Shown: positions 16,374 to 26,653, numbered from the stretch's first letter. The stretch is DNA of 37,771 bases from a bacterium (GCA_021788195.1 JAJYKY010000003.1:1-37771), one strand, 5' to 3'. The notes: generated by a model not told the origin, from the sequence alone. Numbers and translations: made by a program.

Positions 16374-17615
16374 ATGATTAATAAGAGAAAAATTGCGGCG
16401 GCCATTTCCACTTTCGCTTTAGCCTTTAATTCCGTCGTTCCCCTTGCCTGGGCCACCACGAACCTGACCGATACCGGTAACGGGGCCGACTCCACAAATA
16501 TTCTTACGCAAAACGTCAACACCACCACCAGTGTGGTGCAAAGCAATACGGCCAACATTACCAATGATATTTCCGTGAATACGGAATCAGGTGATAACAC
16601 GGCCAGTAAGAATACCGGCGGCAACACGACAATTAGCACCGGGGATTCGGTGGCTGTGGTTAACTTATTGACGGCGGCCAATGTCAATAAGGCCTTGGTT
16701 ACCGGTTGTGAAACCTGTAATAGCGGAGACACAAATTTGGCGACCAGCGGAAACGGAGCTGACAGTCAGAACACGACGACCCTGAACTCGGTAAACACGA
16801 ATTCGGTTTTCCAGAATAATGATGCGACGCTGACCAACAACGTCAACGCGCACTTGGAAAGCGGGGATAACACGGCCAGTAAGAATACCGGCGGTACAGC
16901 CGGAGGAAACGTGACTATTATGACTGGCGACTCGCTGGGGCAGGTGAACATTACCAATCGGGCAAACGCGAATTTGGCGCAAATCGGGACAACCGGAGGA
17001 ACTGCCGGCGGGACGATTAATCTGGCAGATACCGGAAACGGAGCTGACAGTAATAATATTGTCACCCTGAACCATAATCTGACCAATATGATCGTTCAAG
17101 GTAATGCGGCCTGGCTTCATAACAACGTGGACATCTATGCCGAGTCGGGAGACAACACGGCCAGTAAGAATACCGGGAATAATACGACGATTGATACCGG
17201 GATGTCGAGCGTCACGACTAACGTCGATAACGCGGTGAACTTTAACAGTGCGGCCGTCGATTGCGGTTGTCTGACGAATCTTAACGCCAAGATAGGCGAA
17301 AACGGTAGCGATAGCCACAGTACCGTTACCTCAAACCTTACGGGCGGATTGGAACTTTTCCAGGGCGGCGGTGAAGAGAGCGGAAACGCACTTCATCTGA
17401 CCAATAACCTCAGTCCATTCGCCCAGTCGGGTTCAAACGGGGCCGGGAAAAATACCGGGCCGGTAGTGGATCCCGTTTATGTCGCGACAGGCAATTCCGG
17501 AAGTTTAACCAACGTCACAAATCGGGCCAACGAGAATCTGTTCGGCACAACCAGTTTGCCGGGTGGGTTTGATTTGGCTTTCAATTTTGATTTTGGAAGC
17601 CTGTTCGGGTTTTAA
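16374..17615 (+). CDS. Secreted repeat protein (four ~80-aa NGADS/ESGDNTASKNTGG/TGDS modules), aromatic C-terminus
   Basis: Signal peptide; repeats TGNGADSxN...ESGDNTASKNTGG...TISTGD; ends FDLAFNFDFGSLFGF; SD-like GGGAGGGGGGTGAAA upstream. Confidence 0.8.
   Translation: MINKRKIAAAISTFALAFNSVVPLAWATTNLTDTGNGADSTNILTQNVNTTTSVVQSNTANITNDISVNTESGDNTASKNTGGNTTISTGDSVAVVNLLTAANVNKALVTGCETCNSGDTNLATSGNGADSQNTTTLNSVNTNSVFQNNDATLTNNVNAHLESGDNTASKNTGGTAGGNVTIMTGDSLGQVNITNRANANLAQIGTTGGTAGGTINLADTGNGADSNNIVTLNHNLTNMIVQGNAAWLHNNVDIYAESGDNTASKNTGNNTTIDTGMSSVTTNVDNAVNFNSAAVDCGCLTNLNAKIGENGSDSHSTVTSNLTGGLELFQGGGEESGNALHLTNNLSPFAQSGSNGAGKNTGPVVDPVYVATGNSGSLTNVTNRANENLFGTTSLPGGFDLAFNFDFGSLFGF
16596..17176 (+). 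repeat. Three identical 23-nt copies of AACACGGCCAGTAAGAATACCGG within coding repeats
   Basis: Copies at 16596-16618, 16869-16891, 17154-17176. Confidence 0.85.
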
Positions 17616-17638
17616 GGACAAGGAGGCTTGTTCTTGGC

Positions 17639-17672
17639 GGGGCGTCTTTCCTGCACTTCGGAAGGGCGCCCC
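17639..17672 (+). other. Strong intercistronic hairpin between the two repeat-protein genes
   Basis: 13-bp stem GGGGCGTCTTTCC / GGAAGGGCGCCCC (two GU pairs), 8-nt loop, no following T-tract. Confidence 0.7.
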
Positions 17673-17721
17673 AAAGGGCCCGGAAACGAAAGGGGAAAAT
17701 AATAAATATTGAACCAGCAAA

Positions 17722-20007
17722 ATGAGAAAAGGTTTAAATAAAATTAAACAAACAGCGGTAATCTTTCTGATTACGGTTATGCTATTCGGTCCGGCCAACT
17801 GGCCCCGATTTAATCGGGACTGGCTGGTTTTAGCGGAGGACGCCTCACCTTCCGCCACCCCGGTGGCCCCGTCTGCCCCGGCGGCCCCGACTGAACCTTC
17901 AACCCCGGCGGCTCCTGCCGCGCCGACAGCTCCGAAAAGCCCGACTTTGTCAGCCCCGCCTCCGGCTACTTTGCCGGCCACCACAACGACGGAAAGTCCG
18001 GCAACCGGGACTGCCAATCCGACCGAAAACAGCGCTACGGCCAAGACTCAAACCGATTCCGGACCAACGACAACCGGAACCTCGGCTCAAACACAAACTA
18101 CAACGGGAACAACCGGATCTTCGGTCCTTTCCCCTGATAGCACGGCTACCGGCGGGGTAATTAACAGCGGCAATGTCGGCAACACCACCGTTAAAACCGG
18201 CTCCGGGCTTTCTTCGGGAACGGTAATCACCACGGCCAACAGCAATATGACAAACGAAGCCAGCGGATCGGGGGCCTTATCTAACGGGGCTAATACCGGC
18301 AACGGTTCGGAGTCAATAAATACGGCTGGGACTACGAGCACCAATCGTGATAATACCGTCCAAACCAATACGGCCAACGTCCAGACAGGATTAAATTTAG
18401 CAACGGTAACGGGAAGCAATATCTCTTCTAAAAATGTCGGCGATACCCAGGTAACTACCGGCGACGCCAACGTTAACGGAACGGTGGTCACGGCGGTGAA
18501 TACTAATGTTGACGAGGCGGTAGTGGCAACCTTTAATGTAGCCGATAACCACACCGGGGACATTATTCTTGCTCCCCAGTCCGCTTCCTCTGTCTGTCCT
18601 TCCGGCTGTGGGGCCGGGTCTGCTGCCGATAGCGGAAACGGGGCGGATTCGACGAATACGGCTTCAGTTTCAGCAATCACTAACCCCAATACCTTTCAGG
18701 CCAACACGGCTGACGTTGGGTCGACGCTGATTTTAACGGCTGATTCCGGAAGCAACCAGACGAATAAAAACACCGGCGGCGACAGCACTATCACTACCGG
18801 TGACGCTAATGTCTCCGGCAGCGCCGTTAACTTTCTCAACAATAATCTTGCCGGCGGGGTGCTGTACAACGTGGTCAATATTTACGGCAACCTGATCGGC
18901 GATATTATCCTGCCTCCTTCGGCGGTGGCGACCGGCTCGGGGCAGACCACCCCGGCCGCGAGCGGGGCAGCCAACATCGGAAACGGAACCGGGAGTCAAA
19001 AGACTGCCGGGGTAACTACGGCGGATAACAGCCGGACTTTTCAAGCTAACGCGGCGGATATCGGCAACAATATGGTTCTTTCGGCTAACACCGGGACCAA
19101 TAATACTTCCGGCAACACGAACGGCGACGCTGCCGTCCAAAGCGGCACCGCCAATGTTCTTGCCAAATCCCTGACGGTAGCTAACACTAATGTGAGCAAC
19201 GGGACTGTCTGGCTGGTTTTGATAAACGAGGCCGGCCATTGGGTAGGGCAAATTTTAGGAGCTCCGGCCGGAGCGACCAGCGCCGGATCGGAAGGGACAA
19301 CTTTATCCGTCGCGCCCAACGGCAATGTTTCGGCAACCAATACCGGAAACGGGGCTGACAGTAATAACCTGGCCCAAAATAACAGTCAGACTAACGCCAC
19401 CGTGTCCCAAAGTAACCTGGCAAAAATTATGAATAAATTGCTTTTGACCGCCAATACGGGCTCTAATATGGCCTCAGATAACACCGGCGGCGATTCGACC
19501 ATTAAAACCGGAGATGCGACGGTTATCGCCAACATCCTTAATTTTGTTAATAACAATATCTCCGCGGACGGCCGGCTGGTGGTAACGGTGATAAACGTCT
19601 TTGGCAGCTGGATCGGGGATTTTGTTCCGCCGGGGCAAACTCCGGACCCAAAACCGGTAGACAACAACCCGGCGGAAAATTCCCAAACGGCAACGACTGA
19701 TTCTTCAACCGGAACTGAGGTGAGCCAGCCGTCGTCAACTAATTCCCAGCAGTCGGAACAAACTTCCGGCGCGCCGGCTGTTTCTGAAAGCAAGAGCCCG
19801 GCTTTCCGGCCGTCTTGGGGAGACGCCCCGATGGTTCCGACTTCAGTTTTGGCTGCGGCTGATTCTGCTGTGGCCCCCGATCTGGGTTTGCTGGTTCCGA
19901 AAAACCCGCGCCTGATAACCGTCAATTTGGCCTGGCTCTTAATTATCCTTCCCGGACTGGTCCTTATAGGAATTACTATTCGGCGCCTTCGAGAATCTCA
20001 TGGCTGA
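17722..20007 (+). CDS. Large surface repeat protein with Pro/Ala/Thr-rich linker and C-terminal TM anchor
   Basis: N-terminal signal; SATPVAPSAPAAPTEPSTPAAP linker; repeats NGADSTN...NTGGDSTITTGDANV; C-terminal AWLLIILPGLVLIGITIRRLRESHG. Confidence 0.8.
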   Translation: MRKGLNKIKQTAVIFLITVMLFGPANWPRFNRDWLVLAEDASPSATPVAPSAPAAPTEPSTPAAPAAPTAPKSPTLSAPPPATLPATTTTESPATGTANPTENSATAKTQTDSGPTTTGTSAQTQTTTGTTGSSVLSPDSTATGGVINSGNVGNTTVKTGSGLSSGTVITTANSNMTNEASGSGALSNGANTGNGSESINTAGTTSTNRDNTVQTNTANVQTGLNLATVTGSNISSKNVGDTQVTTGDANVNGTVVTAVNTNVDEAVVATFNVADNHTGDIILAPQSASSVCPSGCGAGSAADSGNGADSTNTASVSAITNPNTFQANTADVGSTLILTADSGSNQTNKNTGGDSTITTGDANVSGSAVNFLNNNLAGGVLYNVVNIYGNLIGDIILPPSAVATGSGQTTPAASGAANIGNGTGSQKTAGVTTADNSRTFQANAADIGNNMVLSANTGTNNTSGNTNGDAAVQSGTANVLAKSLTVANTNVSNGTVWLVLINEAGHWVGQILGAPAGATSAGSEGTTLSVAPNGNVSATNTGNGADSNNLAQNNSQTNATVSQSNLAKIMNKLLLTANTGSNMASDNTGGDSTIKTGDATVIANILNFVNNNISADGRLVVTVINVFGSWIGDFVPPGQTPDPKPVDNNPAENSQTATTDSSTGTEVSQPSSTNSQQSEQTSGAPAVSESKSPAFRPSWGDAPMVPTSVLAAADSAVAPDLGLLVPKNPRLITVNLAWLLIILPGLVLIGITIRRLRESHG

Positions 20008-20545
20008 AAAAAGTTCCCGCGAAAGCAGCACCTCCAATGTGTTTTATACTCAGTTAATCGGCAACATTGAGGATGACACGATAAAGAAGGTGATTGAAGA
20101 TTTAAATATCGCCAATTCCAAAGAGTATGTTAAAGAAGTCCGGTTGACTCTGGTTACCTACGGCGGCGATCTGCTTTACGCTTTTGCCCTTTATGACCAT
20201 ATCCAGGCTTCGGCCAAGCCGGTGGACATAATTGTCGAAGGCGCCTGTATGTCGGCCGGCGTGATGATTCTGCAGGCGGCCCGGAAAAGGATTTCCCGCC
20301 CTAACACCGTCTTTATGGTTCACCCGAGCATTACTTCTCTTGAGGAAAAAGCCTATCCGGAATTTATTTCCATTGTCGACCAGTATAAGAAAAATCACGA
20401 ACTGTTTATCCGTCTTTCGATTGAAAGATCGGGTATGAGCCGGGAAGAATTTGAAAGAATTTACAACCCCCGCAAGTACCTTACTCCGCAGGAAGCCCTG
20501 TCTTTCGGCAAACACGGCCTGATTGACGAAATTCTGGAAAAATAG
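20000..20545 (+). CDS. ClpP-like serine protease subunit
   Basis: LTLVTYGGDLLYAFALYDHI...VEGACMSAGVMILQAARKRISRPNTVFMVHPSI...RKYLTPQEALSFGKHGLIDEI; Ser and His aligned with ClpP. Confidence 0.85.
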   Translation: MAEKSSRESSTSNVFYTQLIGNIEDDTIKKVIEDLNIANSKEYVKEVRLTLVTYGGDLLYAFALYDHIQASAKPVDIIVEGACMSAGVMILQAARKRISRPNTVFMVHPSITSLEEKAYPEFISIVDQYKKNHELFIRLSIERSGMSREEFERIYNPRKYLTPQEALSFGKHGLIDEILEK

Positions 20546-20634
20546 CTTTTCTTTTTCATACCCAACTGCCAATCTTTCTTGATTTTTGTTTGTTATCCTT
20601 GTCGGCAGTCTATTTAGAGATGAGGTGAAGAAAA

Positions 20635-20808
20635 ATGGCGGATGAAGATAAAACTACGGGACCTGACGATATGAACAGTCCGGTCAATTTTACTCCCGAT
20701 GATGATCTGACAGAGGATGTTGATCGCGGCCAGAGCGGGGAAGGGAAAAAGCGCTCCTACCAGAAAGGGTCCGAAAAAAACCGGAACTCAAAGCGGCACG
20801 GCAGGTAG
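20635..20808 (+). CDS. 57-aa acidic/basic low-complexity small protein (not in supplied ORF track)
   Basis: MADEDKTTGPDDMNSPVNFTPDDDLTEDVDRGQSGEGKKRSYQKGSEKNRNSKRHGR*; SD GAGGTGAAG upstream. Confidence 0.6.
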   Translation: MADEDKTTGPDDMNSPVNFTPDDDLTEDVDRGQSGEGKKRSYQKGSEKNRNSKRHGR

Positions 20809-20820
20809 TAATCAAGGGAT

Positions 20821-21555
20821 CTAAAAAGAGAGGAGATTGAGCAGGCTGTCGAGGGGGGACTGGGTAACGGAAAGAACCGTTCCGTTTTCAGTAGAGACAT
20901 CGGTGGTGACCGGTCGGGATACGTCAAACAAGCCGAGGAATTTATAGTTTTTCCGGCCTTGGATTTCATAAGCCAATTGGCCTTCCACCGTAGCTACCTC
21001 AATCGGCTGGGAGTTATCGATCACGGTTATAAATTTCTTCCGGATCATGTTTTCCACGGCTTTATCCGGAAGGATGGCGACGGTTTTGGTTCCGGCAGGG
21101 GTGGTCACAATCAAGGCGCCGGTGGTAGCATTAATGCTTAAGGGAAAGTGAATATTGGCCCGGATGTTATTCGACTTAATTTCCGTTTCTCCGGAACTGG
21201 TGGAGATTTTCAGATTCTCCGTTTCCTGTTCGTATTTCGTTTCTGTAGTTCGTTCCTGAACGGTTTCTTTGTTTCTTTCCCGGTTTTTCTCCTGCTCGTG
21301 CAGTTCTTTCGGTTCTGGTTTTTCGGCCTCCCCTACCTGGGTTTGTTGAGAAGTTTCGTCACTGTCTTTAATTGATAGCGGTGGTTCGACAACGCTTGGG
21401 GCAACAGTTGTTTTTACCTGGCTTTCGCCCAGGATCTGGTTTTCGGCTGGCGGGAAAATGGTCTTTCTAAGGCTGGTGCCGAGGATAATGGCCGCGGCAG
21501 CCATAAGAACGACAATTACTAAAATATGGACAAAGCCGCGTGGTTTGGAAGTCAT
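20821..21555 (-). CDS. Membrane-anchored hypothetical protein with charged E/K/Q-rich linker
   Basis: N-terminal TM (ILVIVVLMAAAAIIL), EKNRERNKETVQERTTETKYEQETE linker, C-terminal globular part. Start at MTSKPRGF. Confidence 0.65.
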   Translation of the reverse strand: MTSKPRGFVHILVIVVLMAAAAIILGTSLRKTIFPPAENQILGESQVKTTVAPSVVEPPLSIKDSDETSQQTQVGEAEKPEPKELHEQEKNRERNKETVQERTTETKYEQETENLKISTSSGETEIKSNNIRANIHFPLSINATTGALIVTTPAGTKTVAILPDKAVENMIRKKFITVIDNSQPIEVATVEGQLAYEIQGRKNYKFLGLFDVSRPVTTDVSTENGTVLSVTQSPLDSLLNLLSF

Positions 21556-21562
21556 TAAATCT

Positions 21563-21591
21563 ATCTTAGGGACTATTTTGGGGATTGTCAA
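21563..21591 (-). promoter_or_regulatory. Leaderless-type promoter for the 21555(-) gene
   Basis: Minus strand TTGACA (21591-21586), 17 nt, TAAGAT (21568-21563), 7 nt, ATG. Confidence 0.65.
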
Positions 21592-21604
21592 GATTCCTTC
21601 GGGA

Positions 21605-21633
21605 TTGATTTATGAGGAAAAACGATTTAGGAT
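21605..21633 (+). promoter_or_regulatory. Promoter for the VKOR gene
   Basis: TTGATT (21605-21610), 17 nt, TAGGAT (21628-21633), 8 nt, ATG. Confidence 0.55.
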
Positions 21634-21641
21634 GAACTTAG

Positions 21642-22064
21642 ATGGGAAGTTTTAACTGGTACAAAGTAGTGGCCTTGCTGGCTGTTTTCGGAATCGGTCT
21701 GGCCGTCTATCTGTTTTACGAATATCTGACACCGCCGCACCGGTCGCTCTGCTTTGTTAACTCCACCATTAATTGCGAAGCCTCGACCAAAGGTCCTTTG
21801 GCAAACACTTTGGGAATTCCGACCGCTCTGTATGGTCTGGCTGGCTATATTGTCATACTGCTGTCAGCCCTTAAAAAATGGCCGAAGCTGCTTTTGGGAA
21901 CGGTCACTTTCGGCCTGTTTTTCTGTTTAAGGATCACTTATATCGAGGTCTTTACTCTTCACTCCCTCTGTCCGGTTTGTCTGGCCTGCCAACTGGTAAT
22001 GCTTACTCTTTTTGGTCTATCTATAAAAATCCTCTACGATGCCAAAAATCCCGCCGCGGTTTAA
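21642..22064 (+). CDS. Vitamin K epoxide reductase (VKOR) family protein
   Basis: SLCFVNSTINCEASTKGPLANTLGIPTALYGLAGY...LHSLCPVCLACQ; four TM, two Cys pairs. Confidence 0.9.
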   Translation: MGSFNWYKVVALLAVFGIGLAVYLFYEYLTPPHRSLCFVNSTINCEASTKGPLANTLGIPTALYGLAGYIVILLSALKKWPKLLLGTVTFGLFFCLRITYIEVFTLHSLCPVCLACQLVMLTLFGLSIKILYDAKNPAAV

Positions 22065-23292
22065 GCGCTTCCTGAAAATTTTGGGCCCGGGTTTAATTAC
22101 CGGCGCGGCCGACGATGATCCGTCAGGTATCGGGACCTACAGTTTAGCCGGAGCGCAATTTGGTTACGGTCTTTTGTGGACGGCCTGGCTGACTTTACCT
22201 CTAATGGCGGCTGTCCAGGAAATTTGCGGCCGGATCGGTTTGGTAACCGGGGCCGGCCTGGCCCGGGTAATCAAAGACCATTACCCAAGACCGCTTTTGT
22301 GGCTGGTGACCGTCCTTCTTATTGCCGCTAACGTCTTTAATATCGGGGCCGACTTATCCGGGATGGCAGCAGCCTTAAGATTGTTGTTCCCCGTCCACGA
22401 ACTTTTAAGTGCTTTTTTCCTGACGGTGTTTTTAGTGGTTTTGTTAATCCAGCTTCCGTACCGGAAAATTGCCAATGTTTTCAAGTGGCTGACCCTGCCG
22501 CTTTTTGCCTATGTCATAACCTTTTTTATCGTAGAGAAAAATTACCAAGGACTTTTGGCGGGAACTTTTCTTCCGGCCCTGTCGCTTTTTACCCGGCCGG
22601 CCTACCTTTTGATGTTGGTGGGAGTTTTAGGAACGACGATTTCGCCTTATCTCTTTTTCTGGCAGGCCAGTGAGGAAGTGGAGGAAGAAAAAATCAGCCA
22701 TAAAATTGTTACTAAACATGAACTGCGCAACGAAGCCGAAGACACTGTTTCCGGAATGGTCCTTTCCAATATCGTAACCTTTTTCATTATCGCCACCACC
22801 GGGGCAACCCTTTTTACTGCCGGGCTTACTAATATCAATACGGCCGCCGAGGCGGCGTCGGCTCTTCGCCCACTGGCCGGAAATCTGGCTTTTCTCCTTT
22901 TTGCCGTCGGAATTTTCGGGACAGGGGTATTGGCTATCCCGGTTTTAGCCGGTTCGGCCGCTTATGCTGTCGCGGAGACCTTTAGTTTTTCCGAAGGATT
23001 AAATAAGCCGTTTCGTCGGGCAAAAGCTTTCTATCTGGTCATAATTCTCTCAACCGCAGTGGGATTTTTGCTTAATCTGGCGGGCCTGAACCCGATCAAA
23101 TATCTTTTATATTCGGCAGTTCTCAACGGGCTTATCGCCCCGGTTTTGATTGCCGTGATAATCCTTATTGCCAACAACCGAAAAATTATGGGCAGCTATA
23201 GAAATAATTTGCCGTCCAATTTTTTAGCCGGGGTAGCTTTTATTCTCATGTTTCTTTCGGCAGTGGCTCTCCTTTTTTCAATGCGGTCGTAA
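22039..23292 (+). CDS. Nramp-family/Nramp-related divalent metal transporter
   Basis: LGPGLITGAADDDPSGIGTYSLAGAQFGYGLLW; TM6-type GTTISPYLFFWQASEEVEEE; 11-12 TM. Confidence 0.85.
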   Translation: MPKIPPRFKRFLKILGPGLITGAADDDPSGIGTYSLAGAQFGYGLLWTAWLTLPLMAAVQEICGRIGLVTGAGLARVIKDHYPRPLLWLVTVLLIAANVFNIGADLSGMAAALRLLFPVHELLSAFFLTVFLVVLLIQLPYRKIANVFKWLTLPLFAYVITFFIVEKNYQGLLAGTFLPALSLFTRPAYLLMLVGVLGTTISPYLFFWQASEEVEEEKISHKIVTKHELRNEAEDTVSGMVLSNIVTFFIIATTGATLFTAGLTNINTAAEAASALRPLAGNLAFLLFAVGIFGTGVLAIPVLAGSAAYAVAETFSFSEGLNKPFRRAKAFYLVIILSTAVGFLLNLAGLNPIKYLLYSAVLNGLIAPVLIAVIILIANNRKIMGSYRNNLPSNFLAGVAFILMFLSAVALLFSMRS

Positions 23293-23878
23293 CAAAGACC
23301 GTCCGGTGATAGCGGCAAGTCCCGTATTGCCGGATAGCTCCCAGATGTTTTTTTGTACCGTAGCCTTTATTGATTTTCCAGTGGTAGCGGCGGAAATCCT
23401 TGTGAAGATCACTCATGATTTTATCCCGTTCGACCTTGGCAACATTTCCGGCCAGAATCACTTCCGGGATAGTAGCGTCAGCCGCGACTTGGGAGCGGAT
23501 TCTTTCTGATTTTCCCTGAACTTTAATTTTTAAATTGCCGTCAACAATATATTTGTCGGCGGTAACCTTTCGGATCAGTCTTTTAAAAATTTCCCGGTTG
23601 GCCCAGCCGACCCCGCGGTTATTAATCTGCCGGGCAGAAATTACCTCAAGAGAAACTTCGGCCCCGGTTCTTAAAAGGGCCCGGCAAAGCTTTTCTCTCT
23701 GACCGCTTTTTAGAAGTTTACTGTCTTTTAAGGGAGTTTCGCTCAGATGGGCAATCTTGGCCGGAGGAGAAGCGAGGATTACGGCAGCGGCCACTAAGGG
23801 CCCGGCCACAGCGCCCCGCCCGGCCTCGTCCAGACCGCAAATACGCTCGGAATTGGCCTTTTTTTGCTTTTTGGTCAT
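23246..23878 (-). CDS. rnhB: Ribonuclease HII
   Basis: RICGLDEAGRGAVAGPLVAAAVIL; DSKLLKSGQREKL; KGYGTKKHLGAIRQYGTCRYHR. Confidence 0.93.
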   Translation of the reverse strand: MTKKQKKANSERICGLDEAGRGAVAGPLVAAAVILASPPAKIAHLSETPLKDSKLLKSGQREKLCRALLRTGAEVSLEVISARQINNRGVGWANREIFKRLIRKVTADKYIVDGNLKIKVQGKSERIRSQVAADATIPEVILAGNVAKVERDKIMSDLHKDFRRYHWKINKGYGTKKHLGAIRQYGTCRYHRTVFVTTALKKGEPLPKET

Positions 23879-23919
23879 GGCGCTAATTATACCGGTTTGC
23901 TCTCCCCGGGGGCCGAGAT

Positions 23920-23949
23920 TTGACTTTTATAGGTTCTTTATGGTAATAT
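23920..23949 (+). promoter_or_regulatory. Promoter for the M23 peptidase gene
   Basis: TTGACT (23920-23925), 18 nt, TAATAT (23944-23949); predicted TSS ~23956 at the base of the following hairpin. Confidence 0.65.
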
Positions 23950-23955
23950 TAGCGC

Positions 23956-23987
23956 ATTCTCGCGCGAAATCATGCGAGAATTTTTTT
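23956..23987 (+). terminator. Terminator-like hairpin directly abutting the M23 start codon
   Basis: ATTCTCGC/GCGAGAAT 8-bp perfect stem (23956-23963/23974-23981), T run 23981-23987, ATG at 23988. Confidence 0.7.
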
Positions 23988-24689
23988 ATGGCTAAAATTA
24001 AGAAATATTTTCTTAAGCAAATTTCCGGCCATGTTTTTTTTCTTCGCCTAAAACTTTCCGTGGTTTCTTCCTGGCTGAAACTTCTGGCCGGGTTTGAGGG
24101 TCAGCACCGGAGTCTTCTGGGTGCTTATCTGCAGCGCGCGTCCGTCAGTCAGAAGTTGCGCCGGTTGGTCGGTCTCTTCCTTGTAACCGCTTTTGCCGTG
24201 ACCGTAACTTTTCCCCGCTGGTCTCTGGGAGCCAACATGGGTGGCACGCTGGGAATTAATACTGTTCCGGCTGCCCCGAGAGTGGATACCTTGACCCGGG
24301 TTTCCGCCCGGATCCCGGTGGACACAATTTATATTTCCCGGGGTTTCAGCTGGTATCACAGCGGGATGGATTTGGTGGCTCACTACGGAGCGCCGGTTTA
24401 TCCGATTATGGACGGGGTAGTGATTGCTACGCCGACGGACTGGTTTGGCTACGGCAAACACGTCATTGTTGATCACGGCGGCGGCTTTACCTCCCTTTAC
24501 GGCCATTTTTCTAAAATTGATGTTCAGGTCGGTCAACATGTGACCGTCAATACCCAGATCGGGGAAGTGGGAACCACCGGCTTTTCGACCGGTCCGCACG
24601 TTCATTTGGAAGTTCGCATCAACAATCAGCCGACCGATCCGTCAGAATACCTGCCGGATACGGAAACGATTGCGCTAAATCCGAAATAA
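23988..24689 (+). CDS. M23 (LytM-type) metallopeptidase, membrane-anchored
   Basis: HSGMDLVAHYGAPVYPIMDGVVI...YGHFSKIDVQVGQHV...GPHVHLEVRINNQPTDPSEYL. Confidence 0.92.
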   Translation: MAKIKKYFLKQISGHVFFLRLKLSVVSSWLKLLAGFEGQHRSLLGAYLQRASVSQKLRRLVGLFLVTAFAVTVTFPRWSLGANMGGTLGINTVPAAPRVDTLTRVSARIPVDTIYISRGFSWYHSGMDLVAHYGAPVYPIMDGVVIATPTDWFGYGKHVIVDHGGGFTSLYGHFSKIDVQVGQHVTVNTQIGEVGTTGFSTGPHVHLEVRINNQPTDPSEYLPDTETIALNPK

Positions 24690-24694
24690 ATTTC

Positions 24695-26651
<1,957 letters not shown>

Positions 26652-26653
26652 AG

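Noticed and set aside
16665-17318. Long minus-strand ORF opposite the repeat protein
   Set aside because: Antisense shadow of repetitive coding sequence; no signal or family.
17570-17615. C-terminal aromatic residue/Phe ending as an outer-membrane beta-barrel signal
   Set aside because: No other outer-membrane assembly evidence in the window; aromatic-rich tail is noted but not interpreted as a BAM signal.
18087-20000. Several minus-strand ORFs (e.g. 18087-18689, 18733-19251, 19386-19925)
   Set aside because: Antisense to the 761-aa repeat protein; low-complexity translations mirror its composition.
16374-20007. Regular DNA repeats suggestive of a CRISPR-like array
   Set aside because: Repeats are in-frame coding modules spaced ~270-290 nt, partly diverged, with no spacers of uniform length and no cas genes.
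23757-23987. N-terminal extension of the M23 ORF
   Set aside because: Antisense to rnhB and upstream of the predicted promoter; ATG at 23988 is the supported start.
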